The position numbers and the translations under genes are program-made. From Parasponia andersonii (lineage: Eukaryota; Streptophyta; Magnoliopsida; Rosales; Cannabaceae), in NCBI GenBank assembly GCA_002914805.1, contig JXTB01000019.1, positions 1,759,344-1,823,343 on the forward strand: DNA of 64,000 bases. Direction: 5' to 3'. The first letter of the stretch is position 1; each line of letters begins with the position of its first letter. The notes below the pieces were generated by a model, which saw only the letters and a program-made list of their open reading frames with translations, was not told the DNA's origin and searched no databases. This document shows, piece after piece, positions 23,289-34,520 of the stretch.

Positions 23289-24226
23289 ATGAGCATAGCA
23301 GAAGAACAACTGACGCAAATGGTGAGAGACTTTATAGAATCAGAATCAGCTTCCTCAGAACCTGTAGTCCCAGCTCATATTGATTTAAATCATCATCAAC
23401 CCACGTATATCGATACTTTGCAGGTATTTTTCTTTTTCATAAGTACTTTACCTTAAAAAAATCCTACAAATGTTTCTTTTTCCCTTTTTTTTTTTTTTTT
23501 GGTAATGCTTTTTATATTTTGGTTGTTACAGGAGATAATATGGAGGGCCATGGATATTGAGGTAGAGATCCTTGAGAAAATTCTGATGTATGTGAGAAAC
23601 ACGGGAAGTTTAATAGAGCCCAAAGATGTGAACAAATGGGTGGTTTTGAGGCTCAAAATTGATGGTTATGAAGCTTCTCTATGTAAGACTTCTTGGGTTT
23701 CTTTCCTTGGTCAAACCAAAGGTCAGCTCTATTTTCCTATATATTTGATGTGTTAAACCTAATTTCTCATGATCTTTTTTTTTTTTTTCCCGCTTCATTC
23801 ATATTTTTTTAAAAATTTTATTTTTCAGGTGCTTATGAATTTGTGGATGTTATGACAAGTGGTAAAAGAGTTATAATAGATATGGATTTTAGGTCCCAGT
23901 TTGAATTGGCTAGGCCTAGTTCAAGCTACAAAAAACTCATTGAAACTCTTCCTTCAATTTTTGTTGCGAGTGAGGAGAAGCTTGAGAATGTGGTCTCTCT
24001 TTTATGCTCAGCTGCAAAAGAGTCACTTAAAGAGAGTGGACTTCTTATTCCACCATGGAGGAAACCTAGTTACATGCTCCCTAAGTGGTTCTCGGAAAAT
24101 TGCAAAAAATTTTCCCTTTCTCCAAACAGTCTCACTACTATGGAATTGGGGATTATGGGGAAGAGTGATGGAAAATGTACTGGAACACGTTATGATCTTG
24201 AAGAATTATCATATGGGCAACTCTGA
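23289..24226 (+). CDS. DUF506 (PDDEXK-like) family protein
   Basis: Three exons: 23289-23423, 23532-23721 and 23829-24226. Splice sites are CAG|GTATTT, TTACAG|GAG, AAAG|GTCAG and TTTCAG|GT. The joins are in frame and the product is 240 residues. Exon 3 carries the plant-specific DUF506 signature: YEFVDVM, then VIIDMDFRSQFELARPS, SYKKLIETLPSIFVAS, and PPWRK followed by KW. This domain has been related to PD-(D/E)XK nucleases, but no enzyme activity is established for most members; some Arabidopsis members restrain root-hair growth. The length is near the short end for the family. The N-terminal 45 residues are acidic and not conserved in my recollection. The gene appears intact, and its neighbours on both sides are repeats. 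Confidence 0.88.
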
Positions 24227-26378
24227 TATTCTCGGGAAAGTAGCATGGGAAAAAGGTTAGAGAAAAGGGTATCTTGTAATAGTCTTACTTTACATTTATA
24301 GTATTGTAAAAATACAACTATATTAGGGAAAGGTTTCTTTTTCACTGATCTCTTGTTTTTGTATTGAAACTTTGGGTCAATTTTGTTGAGACAGATCTCA
24401 AAGTTTTGATATATTGCTAGCTCGTTCCTTATTTGCTTTGTAAGTAGTAATGTGAGCTAATTTGTATGAAAATTTGGTTCTACAACTAAATATTACGACT
24501 ATATATCTATGTCACTGCTATTCCTGAAAATTGAGAAAATTCTATATCTATATATTTTTTAAAAAAATTGATGTAAGGTAATTTCTATAAACAGCTGCAT
24601 ATTTTTAGTCGTATCATCAATTATTATTGGGATTTGTTACTTGTAGTAGTACGAGTTGATTAATTTGGTAGTCATGCTGAGCATATAATAATAAATTAAT
24701 GGTTTAGGCCTTGTAGGTGTGTTTCTCGATTAAATGGAGACTTGGGTTTCAAGTTTAGAACAATTTTAATTTGCTGGGGAAAAAAAAGAAACTGATTATA
24801 ACTATTATTAATTTAGTCCGTTAAAGTACTTCTTTCATTGAAGAGAAAAATAGAAAACAAAAGAAAACTGAAGGGATAATAATAAATGTACGTACTTTTA
24901 ACAAAGAAAAAAGAATAAATAAATAAATAAAAGTGCTTACTTATCCACATTCAAAAGTTGTGTTTAAGGTGATTGAGGACATAGGAATCAACTACTCAAG
25001 GACTAAAAAAGTAGAAAAGGAAAAAGAATGCACAAAGAAAATGGAAGGAAAGAATAAAGAAAAACCAAAAGCTCCCCAAATGTTATGCAACTTGAGTTAA
25101 TCTGTATCTATCACTCGAGGATTTGCAGGGGAAAAGAGAAGAAAGAAACATATATGAAAACAATTGATTGTACTTGATATGAACATATAATACTACAGGG
25201 GGGAAAAAAATAAAGCAAATTTATTTAGATACAATGGGAATACACTGTACATCCTTATCATAATACATATATATACATTATATTTCTAAATTTCACTTTC
25301 TTTTTCTTTTTTAATAGATTTTGAAAAATATTTCGACATATTATAACGGTATTCCAATATCTAAAAGCATAAATCAAAATTTTAATTTAACCAAAAAATA
25401 ATAAACTTATTATATTGTTATGATATGTATATGCATAAATTGGGTATATATATACTAACTTCTGAAGTAAATATGATATCCACTACTTTTAGCAAAGTTA
25501 TCTAGTTAGAGGTTGACTTACCTCTAAGCATAGGCAAATAAACTTGACCCGACCATAATAATTAATATTGAACCTGAAAGTAGACTGTAATAGTGTCCAA
25601 TTAAACATGGTAAGAAAAAGTGTAGAATTTTCCGGGGATATTAGGCGAAAATCCCGAAATGATATGAGTAATTAATATACAAAAAACAAATCGTAGCAAA
25701 AAAGGTGAAGTACTATAAAAAGGAAAAACAAAAAAAAAACAAAAAAAGAGGGCCGAAAATAGTGATGAGATGTGACAAAAATAATGATTACTGTTGAGAT
25801 TTATACGATACGTATTGGGATGCGTTGGTAGAAAAACTTACCACTGCAATAACTCATCACCAGAGAATCCTAGAGTCTCAGATCGTGACAGAAATTTATA
25901 TGCATATTTTACTAAAATCTTAAATAGATAATTAAATTAAGGCGTAAAATGGGACATAACGCTGCATATTTTAACACTTAATTAATAGTGTGGACATTTT
26001 ATCGTAATTTAAGAACTCTAAAGTTGATGTGATTTCATAACCAAAAAAAAAGTTGATGTGATTTAAATGAAATTAATTATGTCATTTTCTAAAGAGAGAA
26101 TCATATTGAAAACTTTTGCACTAGAGAAAATTAATCCTAATGTACGATTATTCTAAAGAAAGAATAGGAGTTTCTCAATTCAAACAAAGTTAGAACTTAG
26201 AAACAAAACTAAAAGAAAATTGAGCTAGGTTTCAGCTACAAACTCTTTTTTTTTGAATAGAAGCTACAAACTTTTTTTGACTTAAGATAAAAGAGCAGTG
26301 TCACATGGAGTAGTGGTATTATAATATATCAGTTTATTATTAAGTAATTCTAATTAATAAATTAGATTCGACGTAGAC
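24227..26378. other. gene-free AT-rich stretch
   Basis: The first few hundred bases should be the 3' UTR and terminator region of the DUF506 gene. Beyond that I see only AT-rich sequence with A runs and no recognisable feature. Confidence 0.6.
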
Positions 26379-26705
26379 CAATATGAAGTATAACTATAAT
26401 CAATGAAAGAGTTTGAAAAATTTTTCGGGAAAAATAATCTAATCTCTTTTTTTTTTTTCTTTTTATATATATTTTTTCTTTTAAATTGATTTATAATTGA
26501 GTAATATAATTTAGGATAATATAAAACTGATTGAAGTGTAACTATAATAAATGACAGAGCCAAAAAAAAAATTTCAGAAAGGCAAAATTTAATGTTAAAT
26601 TTAATCTTTTTCTCTTTTTTTTGCTCTTTATATTTTTTTTTTCCTTCAAATTGACTTGTAATTGAGTAATATAATTTAGGGCAATCTAAAATTGATTGAA
26701 ACACA
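26379..26705. repeat. ~165-bp tandem duplication
   Basis: Two diverged copies follow one another. Each has GAAGT(A/G)TAACTATAAT, CAATGAAAGAG or AAATGACAGAG, a T-rich tract, and AATTGAGTAATATAATTTAG, which starts at 26495 and again at 26660. Confidence 0.75.
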
Positions 26706-27014
26706 AATAGTTAATATGGACATGATTTAAATGATATTTTAAAGTGAGTTCTAAAGAAAAATTATTCATAAAGTGTGGAAAAATTAACTATTTAATAATA
26801 ATAGAGGTAATGCTTAAAAATCATAAAATTCAATAGGGTAAATGAGGGGTATTATTGAATTTTTTATGAAATTTATGGGTAAATTTTATATTATTAAAAT
26901 TTAAGGGGGCAAATGAATGATTTAATTGAATATATTTATAAATAGTAGAGCAAAAATATAAATTTCAAAAAGTTGAGGGAGGCATATGCCCTCTAGACCT
27001 AAGGTGGCTCTGTC
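26553..27014. mobile_element. possible small element with GACAGAGCCA termini
   Basis: The 10-bp inverted ends GACAGAGCCA (26553-26562) and TGGCTCTGTC (27005-27014) match perfectly. The right part reads GAGGGAGGCATATGCCCTC, a motif common in plant repeats. No flanking duplication is clear, and the left end lies within the tandem duplication above. Confidence 0.35.
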
Positions 27015-29893
27015 TATAACGATAATTAGTTAATAACAGACTGATACATTATATATAGTTCCCATAGGATTACTATAAGATAAAATTGTAACTAGAATCA
27101 TTACTAAGTGATACACGAAATTTTTAGAAATGTCAAGGTCAGAGATAGATTCCGTAATATTGAAATTATATCTTTTAAATATACTCGATAATTATTTAGG
27201 AAATTATACATCTATATATATATATATCTATTAAGCCTGAAGTAGAGAGAGAATAAAAAAATATGATAGTTTTTTTAATCAGTATTCTATTTTTAAAATT
27301 TTTAGAAAATTTCTAATTTAATTCTTATTTTTTCATGATATGATTGACCTTATTATAATTTTTTTTTTGATTGGTTGTAAAAAATATATGTATTATATAA
27401 TACTATATTTAATTTAATAATAATGATATCTTATATTAAATTTAGTTTATGGAACAAATAATTATGCTACATTCGTTTCATCAAAATAAATTTAAAGATA
27501 CATACATTTTTTAATATTTTAAATAATAATATATTTTAATTTAATATTAATGATAATTTATATAAAATTTAGTTCATCAAACAAATAAGTATCTTACATT
27601 CATCTTATCAAAATAAATATAAAGATAAATATATTATTATAATGTATTAAACTTAATTTTAAATTAAATTTAATGTACGCAATATTAATAATAATTTGCG
27701 CAAAAGGCAATATAACAACTAGTTTTAAATATGCTTTAAGAATTATTGCGACCTAAATAATATAAATTCTTTTATCTTTATTGAGGTAAATGTAAAGGGC
27801 GCAAATGTAAATATGTAATGCATAACATGCCATGCGTTAAACTGCTTAGCATCTTAAAAGTAAAAATAAAAACAAAACTAAGCAATCTCACTCGGTTACC
27901 GTAAAGATTAGTAATGATTTTAGTCTAATCAAACCTTTGGATTCACTGCAGTAATCTAAAGCAGCCAGCTAGGTGCAGAAGCTGCTAAAAGTCAAGAAAG
28001 AGATTGAAAAAGATGGGAAACGAACATCAGAATCAAAAATTGAAAAAAATTAAAATATATATACATATAAATATAACAGGAAAAGGGTTGTTTTCAATAC
28101 AAGGTGGGATATTGTTGTCTAGGCTAATAAAAGTGAGCCAGTTTAAACTTTAAAAAGAAAAGTGAGCCAGTTTAAACTTTAAAGCCATTAATGGTTAATT
28201 GGGAACTGTGGCTTTGGACGACTCTGCCAGTTTTTGCTTCCTCTTCCCAAACATGTCGTAGCTTTCTCCATCGTTTCGGATTTTGCAGGCACACATCTTT
28301 TCCTTTTTTCCTCTCATATTTTAAGTACAGTAATATACTACCATTAGCTACGTATAATCCAGGACGGAGCCAAACCAAAAAAACCTAGTAAGAATGTGCA
28401 TGAGTTAACGGAAAAACAAAAATTTTCAAATAAGATAACGACAGAAGAAAAAGTATTTAAAATGTTATAATTAATTTTAACGCGTTATAATTATTTTTTT
28501 TTACGTGTTTTTACATTGTATAATGACCTCATCATTAATATTAATAAGCGACTAAATTATCATTTATCAATAATATTATCTGCTAATCTTTCTCAACAAA
28601 TATAAATTGGGAATATACCAAATTACAAACAAAGTTCAATTGTATTATTCTACTATAATGCCAAATTAGGTGACACAGAAAATTTATTTTCTATATTTTA
28701 GAATCTTAATTTCTATTAGTTTAATAGTATTTTGCTTTGCTTCCTTTTGTTTATTTTTTATCTCTTTTTTATTACATAACTTTTCAATTTAGTATCATTT
28801 TTGCTGCAAAGTGCCCTCTAGATTAAATTAGGCTTTATAGCAAAATAATCANATAAATATTATTTAATATATTTTTCTACCTTTTATTATAAAAAATAAA
28901 AATTTACGTGATAGATGAATTTTGATGAATTTTAATATGATAAAATAATATCTATATATAAATAAAAAAATATGACTATTAAATTGGTGCCCATTATATA
29001 TTGTTTAATGAGATTTTATAATGACATAAATTAGAATAATATTATAAGACACCATATCTTATATGATATGTATCGACTACATTTCAAATAAAATTTGTAG
29101 AACTTAATTTATTAATTATAATTATCTAATAAGTATAAATTCACAAATCATTGTGACGTTGGCACAGGAAATCCCATAACAATGCTCCGTAGACTAACGT
29201 ACACTATAACATTAGACAGTTGCTAATAAAAACGATTAGCATGAGTTGGTAACACACTTTTTTTTCTTATTATCTTCAATTAACCGAAATGTGTATCCTT
29301 ACAAAAGAAAGGAAAGAAAAAAAAGGCAAAATGCCATATTAGCTATAAAATGCAAGTTCAAGACAGTTTTTTAATGCGATTTAATCTTTCTCAGTAAGGG
29401 AGGGGGAGGGGGGAATTAATGAGCTATTTTAGCATTAGATCAAGTCAGAGTGATAGCCAAGCTAGTCCTAGTGCTAACGTAACAGAAGTTGCTCCAGTTC
29501 GCAAAGCCAATGATTGTGCTACAATTAAATATTTAATGCACAGGAAGTGTAGCCGAACTCAGAGCTTTTCCCGATATGATGCTATTTTTATTGCTCAGAT
29601 TTGTTTCTTTTACCATGTCTACATTATTCTCCATTATCCCCCTCTTGGTAGATCTAGGTGATTCTAGTCCAGAAATCTCAATTATTAGGCTTTGTAGCTC
29701 CTTTATCCATTTCTTTTAAGTTTCTTAGTCTTATCAACTAAGGCCAACGAAGTGACCAACAAAGTCTTTTATCATAATTTGCCATATTCAGGGGCTAGAT
29801 GAATAATAAGGGCCACTTATGGTATTTTTGGTCATCGTATACTTATTCTACGTTTGAGAGAGAGAGAATGAGTAGAAAGGTTGGAAACTTTCA
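27015..29893. other. gene-free AT-rich stretch
   Basis: No gene is supported. A 26-bp unit, AAAAGTGAGCCAGTTTAAAC plus CTTTAAA, is repeated in tandem at 28128-28184. Two less AT-rich patches (28170-28390 and 29400-29660) have short open frames in either strand but no recognisable motifs. One undetermined base is at 28852. Confidence 0.5.
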
Positions 29894-30786
29894 GCATCTC
29901 CAATGGAGCGGTGTAACTTTTGCCAATGTTATATATATATATTAATACTTTTAAGGTTTTTTAATGCAAAAATTTCTTCTTTGAATTTGAAATAATTTAA
30001 TAAAATTAAGTATGAACTCATTCTTTTAGAGCAATACTCTCCTAATATTCTCTAATATTAACTCCGTTACAAAAAAAAAAAAATATTTTTGTTATTCTTT
30101 TTGCGGTTAAGTCTCTTTTTTTTTTTCTAACTTTTAAGTCGTCATTTTTAGATTTTTTGTTTCATATTAATCATTTTTAATATATTCTAGCAAATACTGC
30201 CGTTAATTAACACTTGTCAAGAATATGCTCATTTCAGCAATATGCTCATTTTAGCCGTTAATTAACACTTGTCAAGAATATGCTCATTTCAGCAATATGC
30301 TCATTTCAGCAAAGGTGAAATTTAGAAATAAAAAAAAATTATTATTTAAAAAAAAAAGTTAAGTTATCATTTTTATTCAAGATGGAGAAAAGAAATTAGA
30401 AAATTTTAAATGATTCCAATATAAATCTACCTATACCAAATACAATTAGAGAAGAGTATTCTCTTTCTTCTCTCCTTTCTCTTCCCTAAGGCTATGTTTA
30501 ATAGGAGGGATGGACGATAAAAAAGAAGTGAGCCTATATTACGTAAGGAAGGGAAGTAGGAGAAAGAATTAAAATATTCTTTATCTAATTGTATTTATTA
30601 TGAGAGTAAGGAGAGAGAAGATCAAAATCCTCTCTATTATATGATAAGAAGGAGATGTGGAAGGAATGAAGTGTCCAATGGTTTTTTTTTTTTTTAATCG
30701 TATTTGCAGAGATGGTTTTTATAGGTTGCATAGCTCACTGATTAGTAGGGAGATGATTTTCCTAAGTCCAGCACTCCATTGGAGCA
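29894..30786. mobile_element. MITE-like element with CTCCAATGGAG ends
   Basis: The left end reads GCATCTCCAATGGAGC and the right end, inverted, reads GCTCCAATGGAGTGC. Such CATCTCCAATGGAG termini are typical of plant miniature inverted-repeat elements. The interior has no coding sequence and includes a 55-bp tandem duplication (30199-30308). Confidence 0.55.
30199..30308. repeat. 55-bp tandem duplication
   Basis: GCCGTTAATTAACACTTGTC followed by AAGAATATGCTCATTTCAGC starts at 30199 and again at 30254, nearly identical. It is a recent local duplication inside the MITE-like element. Confidence 0.9.
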
Positions 30787-30907
30787 ATATGACAAGAATT
30801 CATGTAAAAAGGAAGAAAAATGATATATAAGAACAATCATGAATAAACAAAAATACAATCAATATTAATAAAGTAGGGAAATAATAAAGGAAATTCTCAT
30901 TTGAATA

Positions 30908-32600
30908 TGCGTGCGGAAGTATCTATGGTGGTAGTGGTAGTGGTAGTTTGGTTCTTGGATCTGCACCGGTCTTAGTATTCACCACACAAGTCTTACAATG
31001 CTCTAGGTTAAATGACACGTTCTATGCTCACAGTAGTGTGGTTATTATATAGTAGAACTAGAACGACCACATATGTTCCACGGTGCAAAAGCCTTCGTTT
31101 GGAAGACTAGAGAGAATACTGTTGGGATAGAGACTATTCTCGAGGATACCTTTCGCGTACTTCGTTAGGGAAGGTATTTACTTAATGAAGATAATTAAGG
31201 ATTACTTAGTAAATATGCAATTCAAAATAGAGTATGTTCACACATCATCCATATCTTTTTCACTAATAATAATTAATACGTATTATTCTCATAATATGTA
31301 GATATTTTCTTTTCTAGATTTATTCTCAGTAAACCCGTTATTGTCTAAACAATTTAGGTTACGACCAGGATAGAACATCCTAAAAGTGACTCGTTATACT
31401 CTAGACCAACTTAGTTACATCAGATCGAGCATACTGACCCCTCAAGTGTTATATAAACTCAGTCAGTGATGCTCAAAATCTATTAATCTCTTGATTATAT
31501 ATTTACAATTATAGTCTCAAATCCAGTTACAATATAGTTCCCTAGAGTTAATGAAAATCTATTAATATGATTCAAAGTTTTGATGTAATTCTCTTAGCTT
31601 TGATGTAATTCGTTTGCTCGGTCATGCCCATAAACTATAATCATAGGAAATATGCTAAAGTGGCAGACACCATATCTCTACCTCATGAAATAATCAAAAA
31701 ATCACATAGGACACATAATATAGTTAACAATGTTACTATTGTGATACACTATTATTATTAATATTAATATATGATACTCGAGGGATCAAGGTGCTCGATC
31801 TTATGTAACTAAGTTAGTCTAAAGCATTAAATGATACTCCAAAAGATATTTTATGCTAGTCCTAACATGATTTAGTATTATTCTCCACACTTTGAGGAAT
31901 GTTCTATATTAGTTTCAATAAGATTTGGTATAGTTCTCTCGAATTTTCTTCGCATGTGACTTGACGGTCGCACAGCTCATTTGTCAAGTTAGTATAAATA
32001 GAATGACTACTAGGGTGGTAATAAGAGAGATATACACTTTATGTCCACTAAGTGTAAGTAGGAGATATTGGATTTTTTCCCTATTAGGTGGCCCATAATG
32101 GGAATACAACTTAATCCGATTAGGGAATTGGTTTTTTAGGAATAAATTTTTTAGAAAATATATTCTAGTGTTATGAGAATAATACAAGGATACAATAAAT
32201 CATATGTTTATTCTATTTTGTCAAAAGATATTATTAAGATGAAGTATAATATGCATTAATGATTTTTTATGCATCTGACAAATATTCTATGTTAAGAATA
32301 TTAGTCCCTCATTTAAGATATACACACACAGAATGTGAAAATTATTCTAGGAGAATCTCTTTCCATTTCTCCCCACTCTTTCTTCTCAGTCTTAACTTTA
32401 ATTTTGGATTATTTAAAGTTATTTCGATTAATACTATGTAACAACTACACCATTGCAAGTAATCAGATGATGACCATAAAAGATTGTGGTTGTGAGTATA
32501 GAAGGAGTCCTTTAACCCATAATAATGTAAGATCTCTAATGGCGAATCTTGGACTAGTGTAGATCGAGGATCTACCACTACTATAAACACTTCGCACACA
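30908..32600. mobile_element. large imperfect inverted-repeat element, ~1.7 kb
   Basis: The ends are inverted: left GCGTGCGGAAGTATCTATGG then TGGTAGTGG; right, inverted, GTGTGCGAAGTGTTTATAGT then AGTGGTAG. Inner pairs are also inverted: GTATTATTCTCATAA near 31275 against 32165, and CTTAGTTACAT with GATCGAGCA near 31410 against 31785. No coding sequence is seen. It may be a decayed foldback transposon or two LTR fragments inserted head to head. Confidence 0.5.
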
Positions 32601-33550
32601 ATACCGAGATAATTTTTCCATCACTCTTCTCTAATTTATACGTCTATAAGATATGTACCTCTCTCTTTGATTTCTACATATTTTAATATTAAAAAAAAAG
32701 AATAATATTAGGAACAAAAATATCTGTTATGTTTAGCATTTTCGTAAAAAAACTGACACATTTTTATTGACATCAAATAAAATTTTATATATTTTCAAAA
32801 AAATCTCACCGGATTGGATAAAACTAGAGTTTGAAATTATTGAAATATATTTTTACTTTTTAAAATTATTGATTGGTATTCATGGAAATAACTGAAAGAC
32901 AACCATCTAAATCAATGTATGTTCTATAACCTTTATAGAGCCCAACTACGTCAACTTTTCAACACACAAAAATTCTTCTTTTAATTTATGTTATAAGGTG
33001 AAATAGTATTCTTCAGTAATTTTAACTCTAATTTTAACCATATATGTAGATATAATGATATTTGATAGAAAAACATAAACACATGGTTTTATTTGATACT
33101 AATATTAAGGTGCGTTTTTTTTCAAAAATGCCAATCTTGGTATTTTTTTAATCCCATTAACAAAAAAAAATATCTTTTTTGCTTCTTGTTTTTTGGCCCG
33201 TTTGTCATAGCTTTTACTTCTTGAAATAAAAGTTTTAAAAAATATTCTTAGAAAAGATGGTGGATTAATACTTTTTTAAAAAGATCTTTTAAATAAAAAA
33301 AATATTCTGATAATTCATTCAAACACTTCTAAAATTAACTTTTAAGTCCTAAAAGATCCTTAAAAACTATGTTAGAAAGACCATTTATCATACTTAATCA
33401 TCGATACTTCTTCCAAATTTTCTAAGTTCAACACTTTAAGCCCTAATTTTAAAAAGTAAATTTCCCTTCATGGACACCTATTCAAGTTAAAGCAAAAAAG
33501 TTTTAACTAATGGTTTCAAGTCAATCATAATTATCATATAATGAAGAGAA
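32601..33550. other. gene-free AT-rich stretch
   Basis: I see nothing beyond AT-rich sequence with A and T runs. Confidence 0.6.
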
Positions 33551-33900
33551 ATTATCATTTTTATACCCTGTATTTTGACATTTTGTTCAGTTTATACCTT
33601 ATGTTTTGGTTATTATCAATATTGACCCTTAGATTTCATATTTGTTACAAATTTATACCCTGACACTAATTTAGAGCAGCTAATTTACTAAAATGATTTA
33701 ATAAACTTATTCTCTAATAAGTTTTTATGTGGTTTATTTTCAATTTTTTAAACGGTAACTTAGTAAATTAATTGTTCTAATTTAGTGCCAGAGAATAAAT
33801 TTGTAACAGATTTCAAATCTAATGGTCAATATTGATAATAACTAAAACATAAGGTATAATTTGAACAAAGTATCAAAATGCAGGATATAAAAATGATAAT
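33551..33900. mobile_element. foldback element, 350 bp with ~145-bp arms
   Basis: The ends match perfectly as ATTATCATTTTTATA and TATAAAAATGATAAT. The arms stay alignable through TATACCTTATGTTTTGG, TTATTATCAATATTGACC and GTTACAAATTTAT, leaving a loop of about 70 bp. It has no coding capacity. The flanks GAAGAGAA and ATCCCTAT do not show a duplication. Confidence 0.8.
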
Positions 33901-33994
33901 ATCCCTATTATGAACCATAGGACCATTTGGCATTGACAATAAAATCTTTTTATTAATTTTGATATCAATATATAAAGGGTGGCTCTATAGCTAG

Positions 33995-34520
33995 GGCTTA
34001 TAATTTTCTACGTGACACGACGATTCGACTCGAAAACAATATAAAATAAACAAGTTTAGATGACTCATTTAATTTTTATGTCAATTTTAAGTTGATACGT
34101 ATAACACATATAATAAACAGGTAGGTTTCAGATTAACCTGCTTAACCCAAAAATGATACGTGTAACCCGTCTAATTAAACGAGTCGTTTTTATGTCATAT
34201 CAATACAACATTAATATGATGCATTTATTGATATTTTAATATCTTCAATGTGATTTTGATTAATTCTAAACATACTTAAGTATTAAATTTGAATTAATTA
34301 ATACATAATTGTGTTAAATCAGAATAATCGTATAAATTTTGAGTAATTTTATCAAATAGGTCATCATATAATACATGACACATTTATTAAACGAGTTACA
34401 CATGTATTAATTGTGTTATAGTTGGATTTATATTTTTAGCACGTTTATTAACCGTATCGTGTTTAAGTTAGAATATTATAGTATCGTATCGACCCGAACA
34501 TGACACGATAACATGAATTA
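33995..34520. repeat. dispersed repeat with TGACACGA motifs
   Basis: Both ends carry related inverted motifs: GTGACACGACGATTCGAC on the left and, inverted, CGTGTCATGTTCGGGTCGA on the right. AACACGATACGG and TTAATAAACGTGC lie inside the right end. Repeats of this kind occur widely in plant genomes; I cannot assign a class. Confidence 0.4.

Noticed and set aside
28172..28388. Open frames on both strands with moderate GC
   Set aside because: No recognisable motif, no splice partners, and the two strands are equally open. Possibly decayed coding DNA.
29239..29268. TAGCATGAGTTGGTAACACAC, similar to a SINE A box
   Set aside because: There is no B box before the poly-T, so it is too short to support an element.
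29419..29661. 80-codon plus-strand frame (SSQSDSQASPSANVTEVAPV)
   Set aside because: Unrecognised and isolated, with no supporting context.
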